64,000 bases of DNA, taken from the NCBI RefSeq assembly GCF_015550595.1, contig NZ_JADNBB010000014.1, positions 1 through 64,000 on the forward strand, read 5' to 3'. Made by a program: the position numbers and the translations under genes. Shown one piece after another: positions 25,879 through 36,433 of this stretch. Under the pieces are notes generated by a model. The model searched no databases and had not been told where the DNA came from. It saw nothing but the letters and a program-made list of their open reading frames with translations. How positions within the stretch are numbered: position 1 is the first letter of the stretch; every line of letters begins with the position of its first letter. Source of the stretch: Parabacteroides goldsteinii (GTDB taxonomy: Bacteria; Bacteroidota; Bacteroidia; Bacteroidales; Tannerellaceae).

Positions 25879-28878
25879 ATGAGGAAGATACTTACAATGC
25901 TGTTTTGCTGTGTGTGTTTATTAACTGCCAAAGCACAGACTATTCCCAATTTGTACCGTAACGTCGATCAGACAAAAATGAACCACTGGGTGGATTCGGT
26001 ATTCGACTCGATGACTTACGATGAACGGATCGGGCAACTTTTTATGGTAATAGCCGACCCTAAATCGGACAACCGCAATATGCAACGACTCATGCGGTAT
26101 GTGAATGAGATAAAGATCGGAGGAATTCTTTTCCATAAAGGAAATCCTGTCACACAGGCAGAAGTCACCAACCGGTTGCAGAAAGCATCCCGTGTTCCCA
26201 TGTTCGTCTCGTTGGATGGAGAATGGGGATTGTCGATGCGTCTGAGCGGTACGACTCGTTTCCCCAAGAATATGATGCTAGGGGCGATAGAAGACAATCG
26301 ATTAATCACCGAATATGGCAAAGAAGTAGCCCGTCAATGTAAAGAGATGGGGATACAGATCAACTTTGCCCCCGACATAGATGTAAACAGTAACACCGAC
26401 AACCCTATAATCGGATTACGTTCCTTCGGAGAGAATCCGCAGGCAGTAGCAGAAAAAGGCCTCGCTTATGCCCGTGGCCTGGAAGGGGAAGGCATTATCT
26501 CTGTTTCCAAGCATTTCCCCGGACATGGAGATACCGCGGAAGACTCACACAACACACTACCTTCCGTCCATCATGATCTGGCCCGTCTCGACAGTGTGGA
26601 ACTATATCCTTTTAAACGATATATATATGATGGATACGCCGGGGTTATGACAGGACACCTCTATGTCCCGGCACTCGATAAGACCCGGAACCTGCCCTCT
26701 TCCTTCTCCCGCCCGATAGTAACCGGATTATTAAAAGACAAACTGGGCTTTAGAGGATTATGTTTCACCGATGCACTGGCCATGAAAGGTGCCACCACCA
26801 GTAAATCGGATAACCCTTCGGTAAAAGCATTACTGGCCGGAAATGACATACTATTGGCTCCTGCCGCCCCGATCAATGACTTCACAGCCGTGAAAGAAGC
26901 CATAGACGAAGGCATACTTAATATTGAAGAGGTGGAAGCCAAGTGTATAAAGATACTTCAGTACAAATATATTACCGGACTAAACAATTACAAACCAATA
27001 GAGATCAAAGGCTTAAGTGAGCGTCTGAACTCACCGCATGGAGAATGGCTGGCAGCCAAACTGAATGCGGAAGCGATCACTTTATTAAAGAATGAAGCAG
27101 ACTTCATTCCACTCAAACAACTGGATAAAAAGAAGATAGCCGCCCTGTCGATCGGTTCTCCCGTAGGAAACGATTTCCAGAAGATGCTGAGCCGTTACGA
27201 CTCTGTGGCAAACTTCAGTATCAGCCGCAGCTCTACGGCCGCACAGGTACAACAGGTTTACAAACAGTTGGAGAAATATGATGTTATTATTTGCAGCATA
27301 CACACAGTACGTATTCCCGAAAGTCAGTTGCTCCGCCAGTTGGCGACAAAGAAAGAACTGGTGTACGCCTTTTTCACCCTGCCCTATTTCTGTAAGGATT
27401 ATAAGAACTCGATACAGAAAGCGAAAGCAGTCGTGATGGGATACGAAGCGACTCCTCTTGCACAGGAATACGCAGCCCAGTTAATATTCGGAGGTATTGC
27501 AGCGAAAGGGAAGTTACCTGTTACCATCCCCGGACTTTATTATGCGGGAACCGGTCTCTTTACAGAGAAAACCCGGTTGGGATATCATGAGCCGGAAGAA
27601 GTCGGAGCCAACCCCATACGCCTTGAAGTGATCGACTCTATTGTTGAAGAAGGACTGGAAGAGAATGCCTACCCCGGCTGCCAGGTGCTTGTAGCCAAAG
27701 ACGGTATGGTTATTTATGACAAATCGTTCGGCTATTTCGATTACAGTCAAAGTCAGCCGGTACAGGAAAATTCAGTCTACGACCTGGCTTCCGCTTCAAA
27801 GGCAGCCGGAACATTATTGGCCGTCATGAAAGCTTATGACGAAAAGAAGTTCACGCTCAACAGCAAGATATCGGAGTATATCCCGGAACTGAAAGGCTCT
27901 AATAAAAAAGACCTGAATATAAAAGAAATGCTTTATCACCAGTCGGGGGTTGTCTCTACAATCAACTTTTACCTGGATGCTATCGACAAAGACAGTTATA
28001 AAGGAAGTCTTTACAGCCGCGAAAAGAATGCTACCCATCCGGTACGCTTCGATGCAAAAACCTTCGTCCGCAACGATTTCAAGTATCTGCCCGACCTCGT
28101 ATCCGATAAAAAGAAACCCGGCTTCACCACCGAAGTCGCTCGCAACTTCTACCTGCACGACTCCTTCAAAGACAGTATCATACAGGATATAAAAGACTCG
28201 CGCCTCGGTACACGCGGTAAATATGTGTACAGTTGCGTCAACTTCATCATGTTGAAGATGATGGTGGAAAACCTGATGAAGCAACCGATGGACCAACTGC
28301 TCCACAATAACTTTTACAGTCGTCTCGGAGCACACCATACCACTTACAATCCATTGAAAGTGATGGATACGTTACAGATTGTCCCCACAGAAGACGACCG
28401 GTTCGTACGTCGCCAGCTGGTTCGCGGATATGTGCACGACGAGGCAGCCGCCTTTCAGGGAGGTGTCTCCGGCAATGCCGGATTATTTTCAAATGCCAAC
28501 GATCTGGCAAAAGTGTTGCAACTGTTCCTCAATCAGGGGAAATACGGTAACGAACAATACTTGTCGACAGAAACTTGCCGGCTCTTCACTCAAAGCAAAA
28601 GTCCGACAAGCCGTCGCGGACTGGGTTTCGACAAACCTGCCGTCGGCACGCATAAAGGCTCACCCTGTGGAAGCCTGACACCACCTTCCGTCTACGGCCA
28701 TACAGGATTTACCGGCACTTGTTTCTGGGTAGACCCCGATAATCAGCTGCTTTATATCTTCCTTTGCAACCGGGTCAACCCATCGCGAGCCAACAGTAAA
28801 TTGGGAGCACTGGACATACGAACCCGTATACAAGACGCAATCTATAAAGCAATTGATAGAAAAAGCCAAAAAGATTAG
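25879..28878 (+). CDS. GH3 beta-N-acetylhexosaminidase fused to a serine beta-lactamase-like domain
   Basis: A 999-residue exported protein. Signal peptide (MRKILTMLFCCVCLLTAKAQ), then a GH3 catalytic domain (about 35-380) with the NagZ-like KHFPGHGDT...DSH loop (211-223) and the nucleophile Asp298 in CFTDALAMKG, then a GH3 C-terminal domain (about 400-580), and finally a beta-lactamase/transpeptidase-like domain (about 590-990) with SxxK (Ser638, Lys641). It probably removes N-acetylglucosamine from peptidoglycan fragments and trims peptides or esters in the periplasm. This fusion is known in Bacteroidetes. The ATG at 25879 is chosen from the promoter and signal peptide. Confidence 0.9.
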   Translation: MRKILTMLFCCVCLLTAKAQTIPNLYRNVDQTKMNHWVDSVFDSMTYDERIGQLFMVIADPKSDNRNMQRLMRYVNEIKIGGILFHKGNPVTQAEVTNRLQKASRVPMFVSLDGEWGLSMRLSGTTRFPKNMMLGAIEDNRLITEYGKEVARQCKEMGIQINFAPDIDVNSNTDNPIIGLRSFGENPQAVAEKGLAYARGLEGEGIISVSKHFPGHGDTAEDSHNTLPSVHHDLARLDSVELYPFKRYIYDGYAGVMTGHLYVPALDKTRNLPSSFSRPIVTGLLKDKLGFRGLCFTDALAMKGATTSKSDNPSVKALLAGNDILLAPAAPINDFTAVKEAIDEGILNIEEVEAKCIKILQYKYITGLNNYKPIEIKGLSERLNSPHGEWLAAKLNAEAITLLKNEADFIPLKQLDKKKIAALSIGSPVGNDFQKMLSRYDSVANFSISRSSTAAQVQQVYKQLEKYDVIICSIHTVRIPESQLLRQLATKKELVYAFFTLPYFCKDYKNSIQKAKAVVMGYEATPLAQEYAAQLIFGGIAAKGKLPVTIPGLYYAGTGLFTEKTRLGYHEPEEVGANPIRLEVIDSIVEEGLEENAYPGCQVLVAKDGMVIYDKSFGYFDYSQSQPVQENSVYDLASASKAAGTLLAVMKAYDEKKFTLNSKISEYIPELKGSNKKDLNIKEMLYHQSGVVSTINFYLDAIDKDSYKGSLYSREKNATHPVRFDAKTFVRNDFKYLPDLVSDKKKPGFTTEVARNFYLHDSFKDSIIQDIKDSRLGTRGKYVYSCVNFIMLKMMVENLMKQPMDQLLHNNFYSRLGAHHTTYNPLKVMDTLQIVPTEDDRFVRRQLVRGYVHDEAAAFQGGVSGNAGLFSNANDLAKVLQLFLNQGKYGNEQYLSTETCRLFTQSKSPTSRRGLGFDKPAVGTHKGSPCGSLTPPSVYGHTGFTGTCFWVDPDNQLLYIFLCNRVNPSRANSKLGALDIRTRIQDAIYKAIDRKSQKD

Positions 28879-28930
28879 TACTTTTGCAACACCTTATTAT
28901 AATAACATTAATTACTAAAACAAATAAAGT

Positions 28931-29962
28931 ATGCTATTCGGACACGGTGACGACTTTTACAACTCACAAAACGAAGTAAAGATAAACTTCAGCTCCAATG
29001 TATGGCACGGCGCCAACCTTGAAAAGCTTCAGGTACATCTCAACGAGCAATTCAGTAAACTGACACGTTATCCGGAACCGGATGCCGCTTCACTCAAGCG
29101 GTTACTTGCCCGTCGATATGAAATAAAAGAAGAGAATGTAGTGGTAACCAACGGTTCTATTACCGCCTTCTACCTGCTTGCACAGGCATGGAAAGGGGCC
29201 AAGTCGATGATAGCAGTTCCCTCTTTCTCCGAATACGAAGATGCCTGTCGCTTGCATGAACACGAAATCAGCTTCTTCTCTACCTCCGACGACCTTTCGG
29301 AACTATCTTTGGAAGGACAGGATTTCTGCTGGATATGCAACCCGAACAACCCGGACGGCAAACTGCTTCACCGTACGGAAATACTGGGATTGCTCACTGC
29401 CAACCGCAATACTAAATTCATCATCGACCAGGCGTATGTTGCCTTTACCACCGAAGACATGCTGAAACCTGCGGACGTTAAGAATCATCCTAACCTGATC
29501 CTTATACAGTCTATTTCAAAAGCATACAACATCCCGGGACTGCGTATCGGTTATCTCGTTGCTTCTCCGGAAATTGTAAACGAGATAAACAAATATATCA
29601 TCCCCTGGTCTATCAATGCTATCGCGCTGGAAGCGAGCAAATATATCCTGATCCATCCGGCACAGTTTACTCTGCCTATCCGCAAGTGGCAACGCGAGAC
29701 AGCCGAACTGATCTACCAATTGAATAAATTCGACAACCTCGAAGTGATTCCTTCGTCGACAACTTTCTTCCTCGTCCGCCTGAAAAAAGGGACAGCTGCC
29801 GACCTGAAGACATACTTGTGGAATAATTACGGTATCCTGATCCGTGATGCTTCCAACTTCCGCGGGTTGGATGAAACCTATTTCCGCCTGTCTACCCAGA
29901 CAACAGCAGAGAATCAGGTATTGATCGATGCCATACGCGAATGGTTTAAACTGGAGGAGTAA
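28931..29962 (+). CDS. PLP-dependent aminotransferase/decarboxylase (HisC/CobD-like)
   Basis: A 343-residue fold-type I PLP enzyme. The PLP lysine is Lys197 in SISKAYNIPGLRIGY, with Arg205; NPNNPDGK (138-145) and DQAYVAF follow the histidinol-phosphate aminotransferase/threonine-phosphate decarboxylase pattern. Lacking other his or cob genes nearby, I cannot say which substrate is used; many Bacteroidales annotate such genes as threonine-phosphate decarboxylase (cobalamin linker synthesis). TACTTTTG (28879-28886) just upstream could be its promoter. Confidence 0.82.
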   Translation: MLFGHGDDFYNSQNEVKINFSSNVWHGANLEKLQVHLNEQFSKLTRYPEPDAASLKRLLARRYEIKEENVVVTNGSITAFYLLAQAWKGAKSMIAVPSFSEYEDACRLHEHEISFFSTSDDLSELSLEGQDFCWICNPNNPDGKLLHRTEILGLLTANRNTKFIIDQAYVAFTTEDMLKPADVKNHPNLILIQSISKAYNIPGLRIGYLVASPEIVNEINKYIIPWSINAIALEASKYILIHPAQFTLPIRKWQRETAELIYQLNKFDNLEVIPSSTTFFLVRLKKGTAADLKTYLWNNYGILIRDASNFRGLDETYFRLSTQTTAENQVLIDAIREWFKLEE

Positions 29963-30032
29963 GTAACTACCTCCTTACTTATAAGGATTTATCTCACTAA
30001 GATTAAACTTTTTTGTCTGGACTTTGGAAAAC

Positions 30033-30120
30033 GAAAGGCAGGCAGTACAAATATGCAAGGCTAGCTCTACATAAATGTAAGGCTGGCCTTACTTTTTAGC
30101 AAGGCAGGCCTTGCATTTAA
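30033..30120. repeat. Array of four 22-bp tandem units
   Basis: Units at 30033-30054, 30055-30076, 30077-30098 and 30099-30120, each 22 bp and beginning G(A/C/T)AAGGC(A/T)(G/A)GC. Units 3 and 4 contain near-perfect palindromes, GTAAGGCTGGCCTTAC and GCAAGGCAGGCCTTGC. There are no unique spacers, so it is not CRISPR. It lies between two convergent genes. The rest of 29963-30234 holds nothing I can name. Confidence 0.75.
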
Positions 30121-30234
30121 AAACATCAGGACTAAAATGCTTAAACATCGGCATCTTTTCCCTTAATATACAGCATGAAAAGACTTAGATCCCGGCATGA
30201 AAAAACACTCAGCACAGCAGATACAAAACACAAA

Positions 30235-30258
30235 AGGCCATCCTTTACAGGACGGCCT
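30235..30258 (-). terminator. eno: Terminator of eno
   Basis: AGGCC.TCCT (30235-30244) pairs with AGGA.GGCCT (30249-30258), one mismatch, followed by TTTTG on the minus strand. Confidence 0.7.
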
Positions 30259-30293
30259 CTCGTCATTTTAAACCACACCTAATGGAGTTTATC

Positions 30294-31583
<1,290 letters not shown>

Positions 31584-31717
31584 CTAAATATTTAGTACTT
31601 TATTATTTTTCACTCAGTACAAATATAACAAAGTTTACACACCGATTGTTGCCAGGTCCTTATAGAGTTTTTCTATGAATAAATAGAAGAGTTTCTTTTT
31701 CAAGTCAATATTTTATC

Positions 31718-31725
31718 TAAATTTG
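31718..31725 (+). promoter_or_regulatory. Possible -7 element before the 31818 operon
   Basis: TAAATTTG, fitting TAnnTTTG, about 90 bp upstream of the first ATG. No clear -33. Confidence 0.35.
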
Positions 31726-31817
31726 CGACTCGTAACGGTTGACATTTTTTCCTAAAAAGTTTCAACCATTTACCTCTTCGAGGTGTTTTAACATAAAAAG
31801 TCTTGTTTTGTTGAGTT

Positions 31818-32216
31818 ATGAAAAAGATTCTATCCATATTGACACTCTTCATTCTGGTCCTTATCGGTCAGGAGGTTGCTTTCAATGCAGATAGTGGAAT
31901 TACAGTTCAACAAGGTAGCGCAAATGACAACACAAGCACCTCTTCTCTGAATAAAGAGCTTAAGAGGTTTGAATTAGGAAAAATCCCCCTTGAATCTTAT
32001 GATATAACAGCCCGTACTAAACCGGCTTCTGATAACTACGAACGACTGTTCAAATTATCGAACAACAATAAAAACCTTCTCCTTTTACACCTGAAAGGGC
32101 AAGCTATACAATATAAAGTATCGGAAACTTTATCTACTATTCAAACCATAAACTACTCTTCGCTTCGTAAATGTGGAAATCTTTGGATCTACGTTTTACG
32201 AAAACTCATTATTTGA
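31818..32216 (+). CDS. Exported hypothetical protein
   Basis: A 132-residue protein with a signal peptide or anchor (MKKILSILTLFILVLIGQEV) and a Ser/Asn-rich mature part; no domain is recognised. It precedes exbB by 130 bp on the same strand. Two hairpins in that gap (ATACCTT/AAGGTAT at about 32251-32270 and TGCACA/TGTGCA at about 32278-32299) may weaken transcription between them. A link to the TonB operon is inferred only from position. Confidence 0.6.
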   Translation: MKKILSILTLFILVLIGQEVAFNADSGITVQQGSANDNTSTSSLNKELKRFELGKIPLESYDITARTKPASDNYERLFKLSNNNKNLLLLHLKGQAIQYKVSETLSTIQTINYSSLRKCGNLWIYVLRKLII

Positions 32217-32346
32217 TATTATAGATTAAACAACTGTAATCGCAGGTTATACCTTTTTTGTAAGGTATGATCCGGATGCACATTCCCTTATTTGTGCACT
32301 AACACTATTATTTTCTGTTTATTATCTCCAATATAATATCAAAATT

Positions 32347-33156
32347 ATGAAAACAAATAAATCTGTTATATTAAAAACATCCAACGGCGTATCAGCCGGT
32401 ATCGTTATTATCGTTTGCTTTATCCTGGCAGTATGTTTCTTTGAATTCGTCCTGGGTAATCCATCAAACTTCATGGATAATAATCCGGACAACCATCCGC
32501 TTCCCGGAAATTATGCAGGTACGATCTACAAAGGTGGTTATATAGTTCCTGTTGTAATCACTCTTCTATTGACTGTTATTACATTAAGTGTAGAACGTTT
32601 CATCGCTATCAGCCGCTCCAAAGGGAAAAAAGGATTGATGGGGTTCGTACAAACCATAAAGAAAGACCTCGAAGAAGGTAATCTGGATGCAGCAAAAGCG
32701 GCCTGCAAAGAGCAGCAGGGTTCTGTTGCCAATGTCGTAAATGCGGCACTGACACGCTATGCGGATGTAGAACAAAGGGCAGACCAGACAAAAGAACAAA
32801 AGATGGTCATCATTCAGAAAGAGATTGAAGAAAGTACGGCGCTGGAGTTACCGACTATGGAACAGAACCTGCCTGTCATCGCTACGATCTCAACGTTAGG
32901 TACCTTGTTCGGATTGTTGGGAACAGTATTAGGTATGATCCGTTCGTTTGCCGCTTTGGCTAATGCGGGTGCTCCCGACTCCGTCGCTTTGTCTACCGGT
33001 ATCTCTGAAGCACTGGTTAATACGGCTTTAGGTATCGCCACCGGTGCCATGGCCATCATCTCATACAACTATTTCACCAGTAAAATAGATAATATTACCT
33101 ATGCTATTGACGAGATAGGTTTCTCTATCGTACAGACATTCGCCGCTAAACACTGA
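32347..33156 (+). CDS. exbB: ExbB/TolQ/MotA-type proton channel protein
   Basis: A 269-residue inner-membrane protein of the ExbB family, which uses the proton gradient to drive TonB. Membrane segments at about 18-36, 62-82, 178-200 and 220-242, with the conserved TLGTLFGLLGTVLGMIRSF (about 177-200) and the STGISEALVNTALG motif. First gene of the ExbB-ExbD-ExbD-TonB block. Confidence 0.93.
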   Translation: MKTNKSVILKTSNGVSAGIVIIVCFILAVCFFEFVLGNPSNFMDNNPDNHPLPGNYAGTIYKGGYIVPVVITLLLTVITLSVERFIAISRSKGKKGLMGFVQTIKKDLEEGNLDAAKAACKEQQGSVANVVNAALTRYADVEQRADQTKEQKMVIIQKEIEESTALELPTMEQNLPVIATISTLGTLFGLLGTVLGMIRSFAALANAGAPDSVALSTGISEALVNTALGIATGAMAIISYNYFTSKIDNITYAIDEIGFSIVQTFAAKH

Positions 33157-33161
33157 AGCAT

Positions 33162-33770
33162 ATGCCTAAGATCATAGTAAAACGCAAGAGTACATTCATT
33201 GACATGACGGCAATGAGTGACGTAACGGTATTGCTGCTTACTTTCTTTATGCTGACATCTACCTTTATTCAGAAAGAACCGGTTATGGTAACGACACCGG
33301 GGTCTGTTTCCGAAATCAAAATACCGGAAACTAATATTCTTTCAATCCTGGTAGACCCGGACGGGAAAGTATTTATGAGCCTGGATAAACAGGAAGACAA
33401 GGCAAATGTATTGAAGATGCTGGGAAAAGATTATGGCATTGACTTTACCGACAAAGAAATATATGACTTCAGTCTGCTTCCTTCCTTCGGTGTTCCTATC
33501 CAGAATATGCAGGAGTTTCTGAATCTCCCGGGATCCGAACAAGACCGGTTAATTGTCAACTACGGAATCCCGGCCGACAGTACCAACAACCAGTTTAAAG
33601 CGTGGGTTCAACATGCCCGCGAAGTAAACCGTGACCTGGTGATTGCCATTAAAGCCGATCAACAGACTCCTTATCCGAAGATTAAGAACATTATGAACAC
33701 ATTGCAGGACTTGAGGGAAAACAGGTATAACCTGATTACCACTCTCAAAAATGTACCTGACAATGCCTAA
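33162..33770 (+). CDS. exbD: ExbD/TolR-family protein 1
   Basis: A 202-residue protein, one membrane helix near the N-terminus holding the essential acid (TAMSDVTVLLLTFFML, Asp20) and a periplasmic domain. Starts 5 bp after exbB. It is longer than E. coli ExbD (141) because of an insertion at about 65-135, common in Bacteroidetes. Confidence 0.9.
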   Translation: MPKIIVKRKSTFIDMTAMSDVTVLLLTFFMLTSTFIQKEPVMVTTPGSVSEIKIPETNILSILVDPDGKVFMSLDKQEDKANVLKMLGKDYGIDFTDKEIYDFSLLPSFGVPIQNMQEFLNLPGSEQDRLIVNYGIPADSTNNQFKAWVQHAREVNRDLVIAIKADQQTPYPKIKNIMNTLQDLRENRYNLITTLKNVPDNA

Positions 33771-33782
33771 ACAACAAACGTT

Positions 33783-34445
33783 ATGGCAGAAGTAAATACA
33801 GATAAAGGTAAAGGCGACGGCAAGAAAGGTAAACAGAAAAAGGTGAATATCCGTGTGGACTTTACTCCGATGGTGGATATGAACATGTTGCTGATTACTT
33901 TCTTCATGCTCTGTACTTCGCTCAGCAAACCGCAGACCATGGAGATCAGTATGCCGTCGAAAGACCATGTGACGGAAGCCGAACAGACGAAAGTAAAAGC
34001 CTCCAAAGCCATCACTCTTATATTGGGTGAAGACAGCAAGGTGTATTACTATTTCGGCGAACCGGATTACGAACATGTTGAATCGCTGCAGACTACCGAC
34101 TTCTCTCCCACCGGATTACGTAACATTCTTTTGGAACGTAACGCCGATGCCGTACAGAAGATCACGGAACTGAAGGTAAAAAAGCTGAATAAAGAAATCT
34201 CCGAAGATGAGTTCAAAAAGCAAGCCGCTGAAATAAAAGGAGGTAAAGACGCACCGGTCGTACTGATCAAAGCTACTGACGATGCTTCTTACAAAGACCT
34301 GGTGGATGCACTCGACGAAATGCAGATTTGTAACATAGGCAAATATGCTATTGTCGATATCACTGACGGAGACAAATTCCTGGTTGATAATCTAAAAAGC
34401 GGGGGCGAACTTTCCAAGGAGATCGCCCAGGCGAATAAAAAATGA
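33783..34445 (+). CDS. exbD: ExbD/TolR-family protein 2
   Basis: A 220-residue second ExbD with a Lys-rich cytoplasmic start and a membrane helix carrying the acid (FTPMVDMNMLLITFFMLC). It overlaps the TonB gene by ATGA. Paired non-identical ExbD proteins are typical in this phylum and may form a mixed motor. Confidence 0.9.
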   Translation: MAEVNTDKGKGDGKKGKQKKVNIRVDFTPMVDMNMLLITFFMLCTSLSKPQTMEISMPSKDHVTEAEQTKVKASKAITLILGEDSKVYYYFGEPDYEHVESLQTTDFSPTGLRNILLERNADAVQKITELKVKKLNKEISEDEFKKQAAEIKGGKDAPVVLIKATDDASYKDLVDALDEMQICNIGKYAIVDITDGDKFLVDNLKSGGELSKEIAQANKK

Positions 34446-35275
34446 CGATCATGATTAATATTAATAATATAAATCTAAACTCACCGGAATGGACCGATTT
34501 GATCTTCAAGGGAAAGAATAAAGAATACGGAGCTTACGAGCTACGCAAAAATTCTTCCCGCAGACATGTTCGTGCCCTGATAATCGTTGCCATCGGAGCA
34601 ATCCTGGTAATGACTGTTCCGTCTTTAATCAAATCTGTCATCCCGCAACATACCAAAGAGCAGGTACTGGAAGTTACAACACTCTCTAACCTGCAGATGG
34701 AAACGAAGGTGCCGGAAGAAAATCAAATTCGTAATATCGAGGCCCCTCCTCCTCCCGTACTGAAAAGTACGATCAAATTTACTCCGCCTGTCATCAAAGC
34801 GGACAAAGATGTAAGGGATGAAGAGGAGATCAAAACACAGGAAGAGCTGACTACATCCAAGTTGGCTATCTCTGTCGCCGATGTAAAAGGTTCTGATAGT
34901 GAAGATGCAATCGACATCGCCGACCTGAAAGATAACAAAGAAGTGATCGAGGAGGAAACGACTCCTTACGTAGCTGTTGAACAGATGCCGCAATTCCCCG
35001 GTGGGAACGAAGCACTGCTGAAATACATCAGTACCCATTTAAAGTATCCGGTAATCGCTGCTGAAAATGGTATCGAAGGAACAGTCACACTCCGTTTTGT
35101 TGTCAGTCCGACAGGCGAAGTCACCAAGGTGGAAATCCTAAGACAGTTGGATCCATCCTGCGACAAAGAGGCGATACGTGTTATCAAGTCTCTTCCGCAA
35201 TGGGTTCCGGGAAAACAAAATGGTAAACCTGTACCGGTCTATTTCACAGTCCCGGTACGCTTCAGGTTGCAATAA
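34442..35275 (+). CDS. tonB: TonB-family energy-transducing protein
   Basis: A 277-residue protein that carries motor energy to outer-membrane receptors. The N-terminus has the Bacteroidetes segment KGKNKEYGAYELRKN, one membrane helix (about 45-65), a Pro-rich stretch (PPPP at about 102) and the C-terminal TonB domain (from FPGGNEALLKYI to the end, with YP..A...GI.G.V...F.V). Its ATG overlaps the stop of exbD by 4 bp (ATGA). Confidence 0.95.
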   Translation: MTIMININNINLNSPEWTDLIFKGKNKEYGAYELRKNSSRRHVRALIIVAIGAILVMTVPSLIKSVIPQHTKEQVLEVTTLSNLQMETKVPEENQIRNIEAPPPPVLKSTIKFTPPVIKADKDVRDEEEIKTQEELTTSKLAISVADVKGSDSEDAIDIADLKDNKEVIEEETTPYVAVEQMPQFPGGNEALLKYISTHLKYPVIAAENGIEGTVTLRFVVSPTGEVTKVEILRQLDPSCDKEAIRVIKSLPQWVPGKQNGKPVPVYFTVPVRFRLQ

Positions 35276-35276
35276 T

Positions 35277-35477
35277 ATGGAGGTAAAGTGTATAAATACA
35301 AGGCTTGTTTGGGGTATATCCATGATTGTGATATACCTCGGCATGTCTTTTCTTCTAATCTTCACGAACTTGTTCAACGAGAATATGTCATTCTATATGC
35401 GGATGATATTTGGTGTCTTATTCTTTTGTTACACAATATTCAGAGGATATAGGCTGGTAAAAGACAATAAACGATGA
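35277..35477 (+). CDS. Small membrane protein of the TonB operon
   Basis: A 66-residue protein starting 1 bp after the tonB stop, with two hydrophobic segments (about 10-28 and 36-52) and a basic tail. Its stop overlaps the next start (ATGA). Unknown function; tight packing on both sides implies that it is translated with the motor. A longer reading frame upstream overlaps tonB and is not used. Confidence 0.75.
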   Translation: MEVKCINTRLVWGISMIVIYLGMSFLLIFTNLFNENMSFYMRMIFGVLFFCYTIFRGYRLVKDNKR

Positions 35478-36412
35478 AAAATCTATTGTATATAATAATA
35501 TGTATAACGGTGTTAGCTTCATGCAACGGCAAGAATAGCAATTCGCCGGATGATACTCCTACGAGCGGTGTAATAGCAATTGCCTCCGACGGTTGCTTTA
35601 CTCCGATCATAGAAGAAGAGATCGCCGTATTTGAAAGTCTTTATAAAGAAGCTGGTATAGTTCCCTACTTCTCCGGTGAAACCGAAACGATCAACCGCTT
35701 ATTACATGACAGTACACGGTTGGCAATCGCTTCACGACCGCTGACCCAGGAAGAAACTGAATATATGAACGGCAGAAAGCTATTTCCCAAAAGTATTCAT
35801 ATCGCAACCGATGCTATCGCTTTAATCACAAACAGACAAAATACAGACTCTCTGATCGGCATTCCGGTATTAAAAGATATACTGACAGGCAAGATCAAGG
35901 ATTGGGATGAGTTTACTACGGATAATAAGTCTGGAAAAATAGAAGTGGTATTCGACAATCCGAATTCAGGAACTGTTCGTTACGCTATCGATTCAATCTG
36001 CGGCGGAGAACCGTTAAGTGGTAATCTTCATGCTATGAAAGATAACAGGCAGGTTATGAATTATGTATCCACAACTCCGGGAGCACTGGGTATCATTGGA
36101 GTAAACTGGATCAGTAACCCACAGGATTCAACGTGTATGAGTTTTCTGGACGATATAAAAGTAATGGCAGTCAGTCGTTATAGAAATGCGACCGCTACCA
36201 ATAGCTTTAAACCGTATCAGGCATACATAGCCCTAAAGGAATATCCGATGACAAGGTCTGTTTACCTGATCCTGTCAGAACCGCGTATGGGACTGGCTTC
36301 CGGTTTTACCACCTTTATCACCAGTGACCGGGGACAACGGATCATTCTCAAATCCGGAATTCTTCCGGCTACACAACCTGTCCGGTTGGTCAATGTCAGA
36401 GATCAATTATAA
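35474..36412 (+). CDS. PstS-like phosphate-binding lipoprotein
   Basis: A 312-residue lipoprotein (signal and lipobox ITVLASC, Cys17) with a periplasmic binding-protein fold of the PBP-like/PstS class; the middle shows NSGTVRYAIDSICGGEP, which fits an anion-binding loop. There are no pstCAB genes nearby, so it is probably not part of an ABC importer but belongs to the TonB operon, as in other Bacteroidales. Confidence 0.85.
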   Translation: MKNLLYIIICITVLASCNGKNSNSPDDTPTSGVIAIASDGCFTPIIEEEIAVFESLYKEAGIVPYFSGETETINRLLHDSTRLAIASRPLTQEETEYMNGRKLFPKSIHIATDAIALITNRQNTDSLIGIPVLKDILTGKIKDWDEFTTDNKSGKIEVVFDNPNSGTVRYAIDSICGGEPLSGNLHAMKDNRQVMNYVSTTPGALGIIGVNWISNPQDSTCMSFLDDIKVMAVSRYRNATATNSFKPYQAYIALKEYPMTRSVYLILSEPRMGLASGFTTFITSDRGQRIILKSGILPATQPVRLVNVRDQL

Positions 36413-36433
36413 ACCCTATAAACATCAATCATT

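Noticed and set aside
30033-30120. Possible CRISPR array.
   Set aside because: The units are contiguous and similar to each other; there are no unique spacers and no cas genes.
35178-35276. Upstream extension of the 66-residue membrane protein.
   Set aside because: It overlaps the conserved TonB C-terminus in another frame, and an ATG lies 1 bp after the TonB stop.
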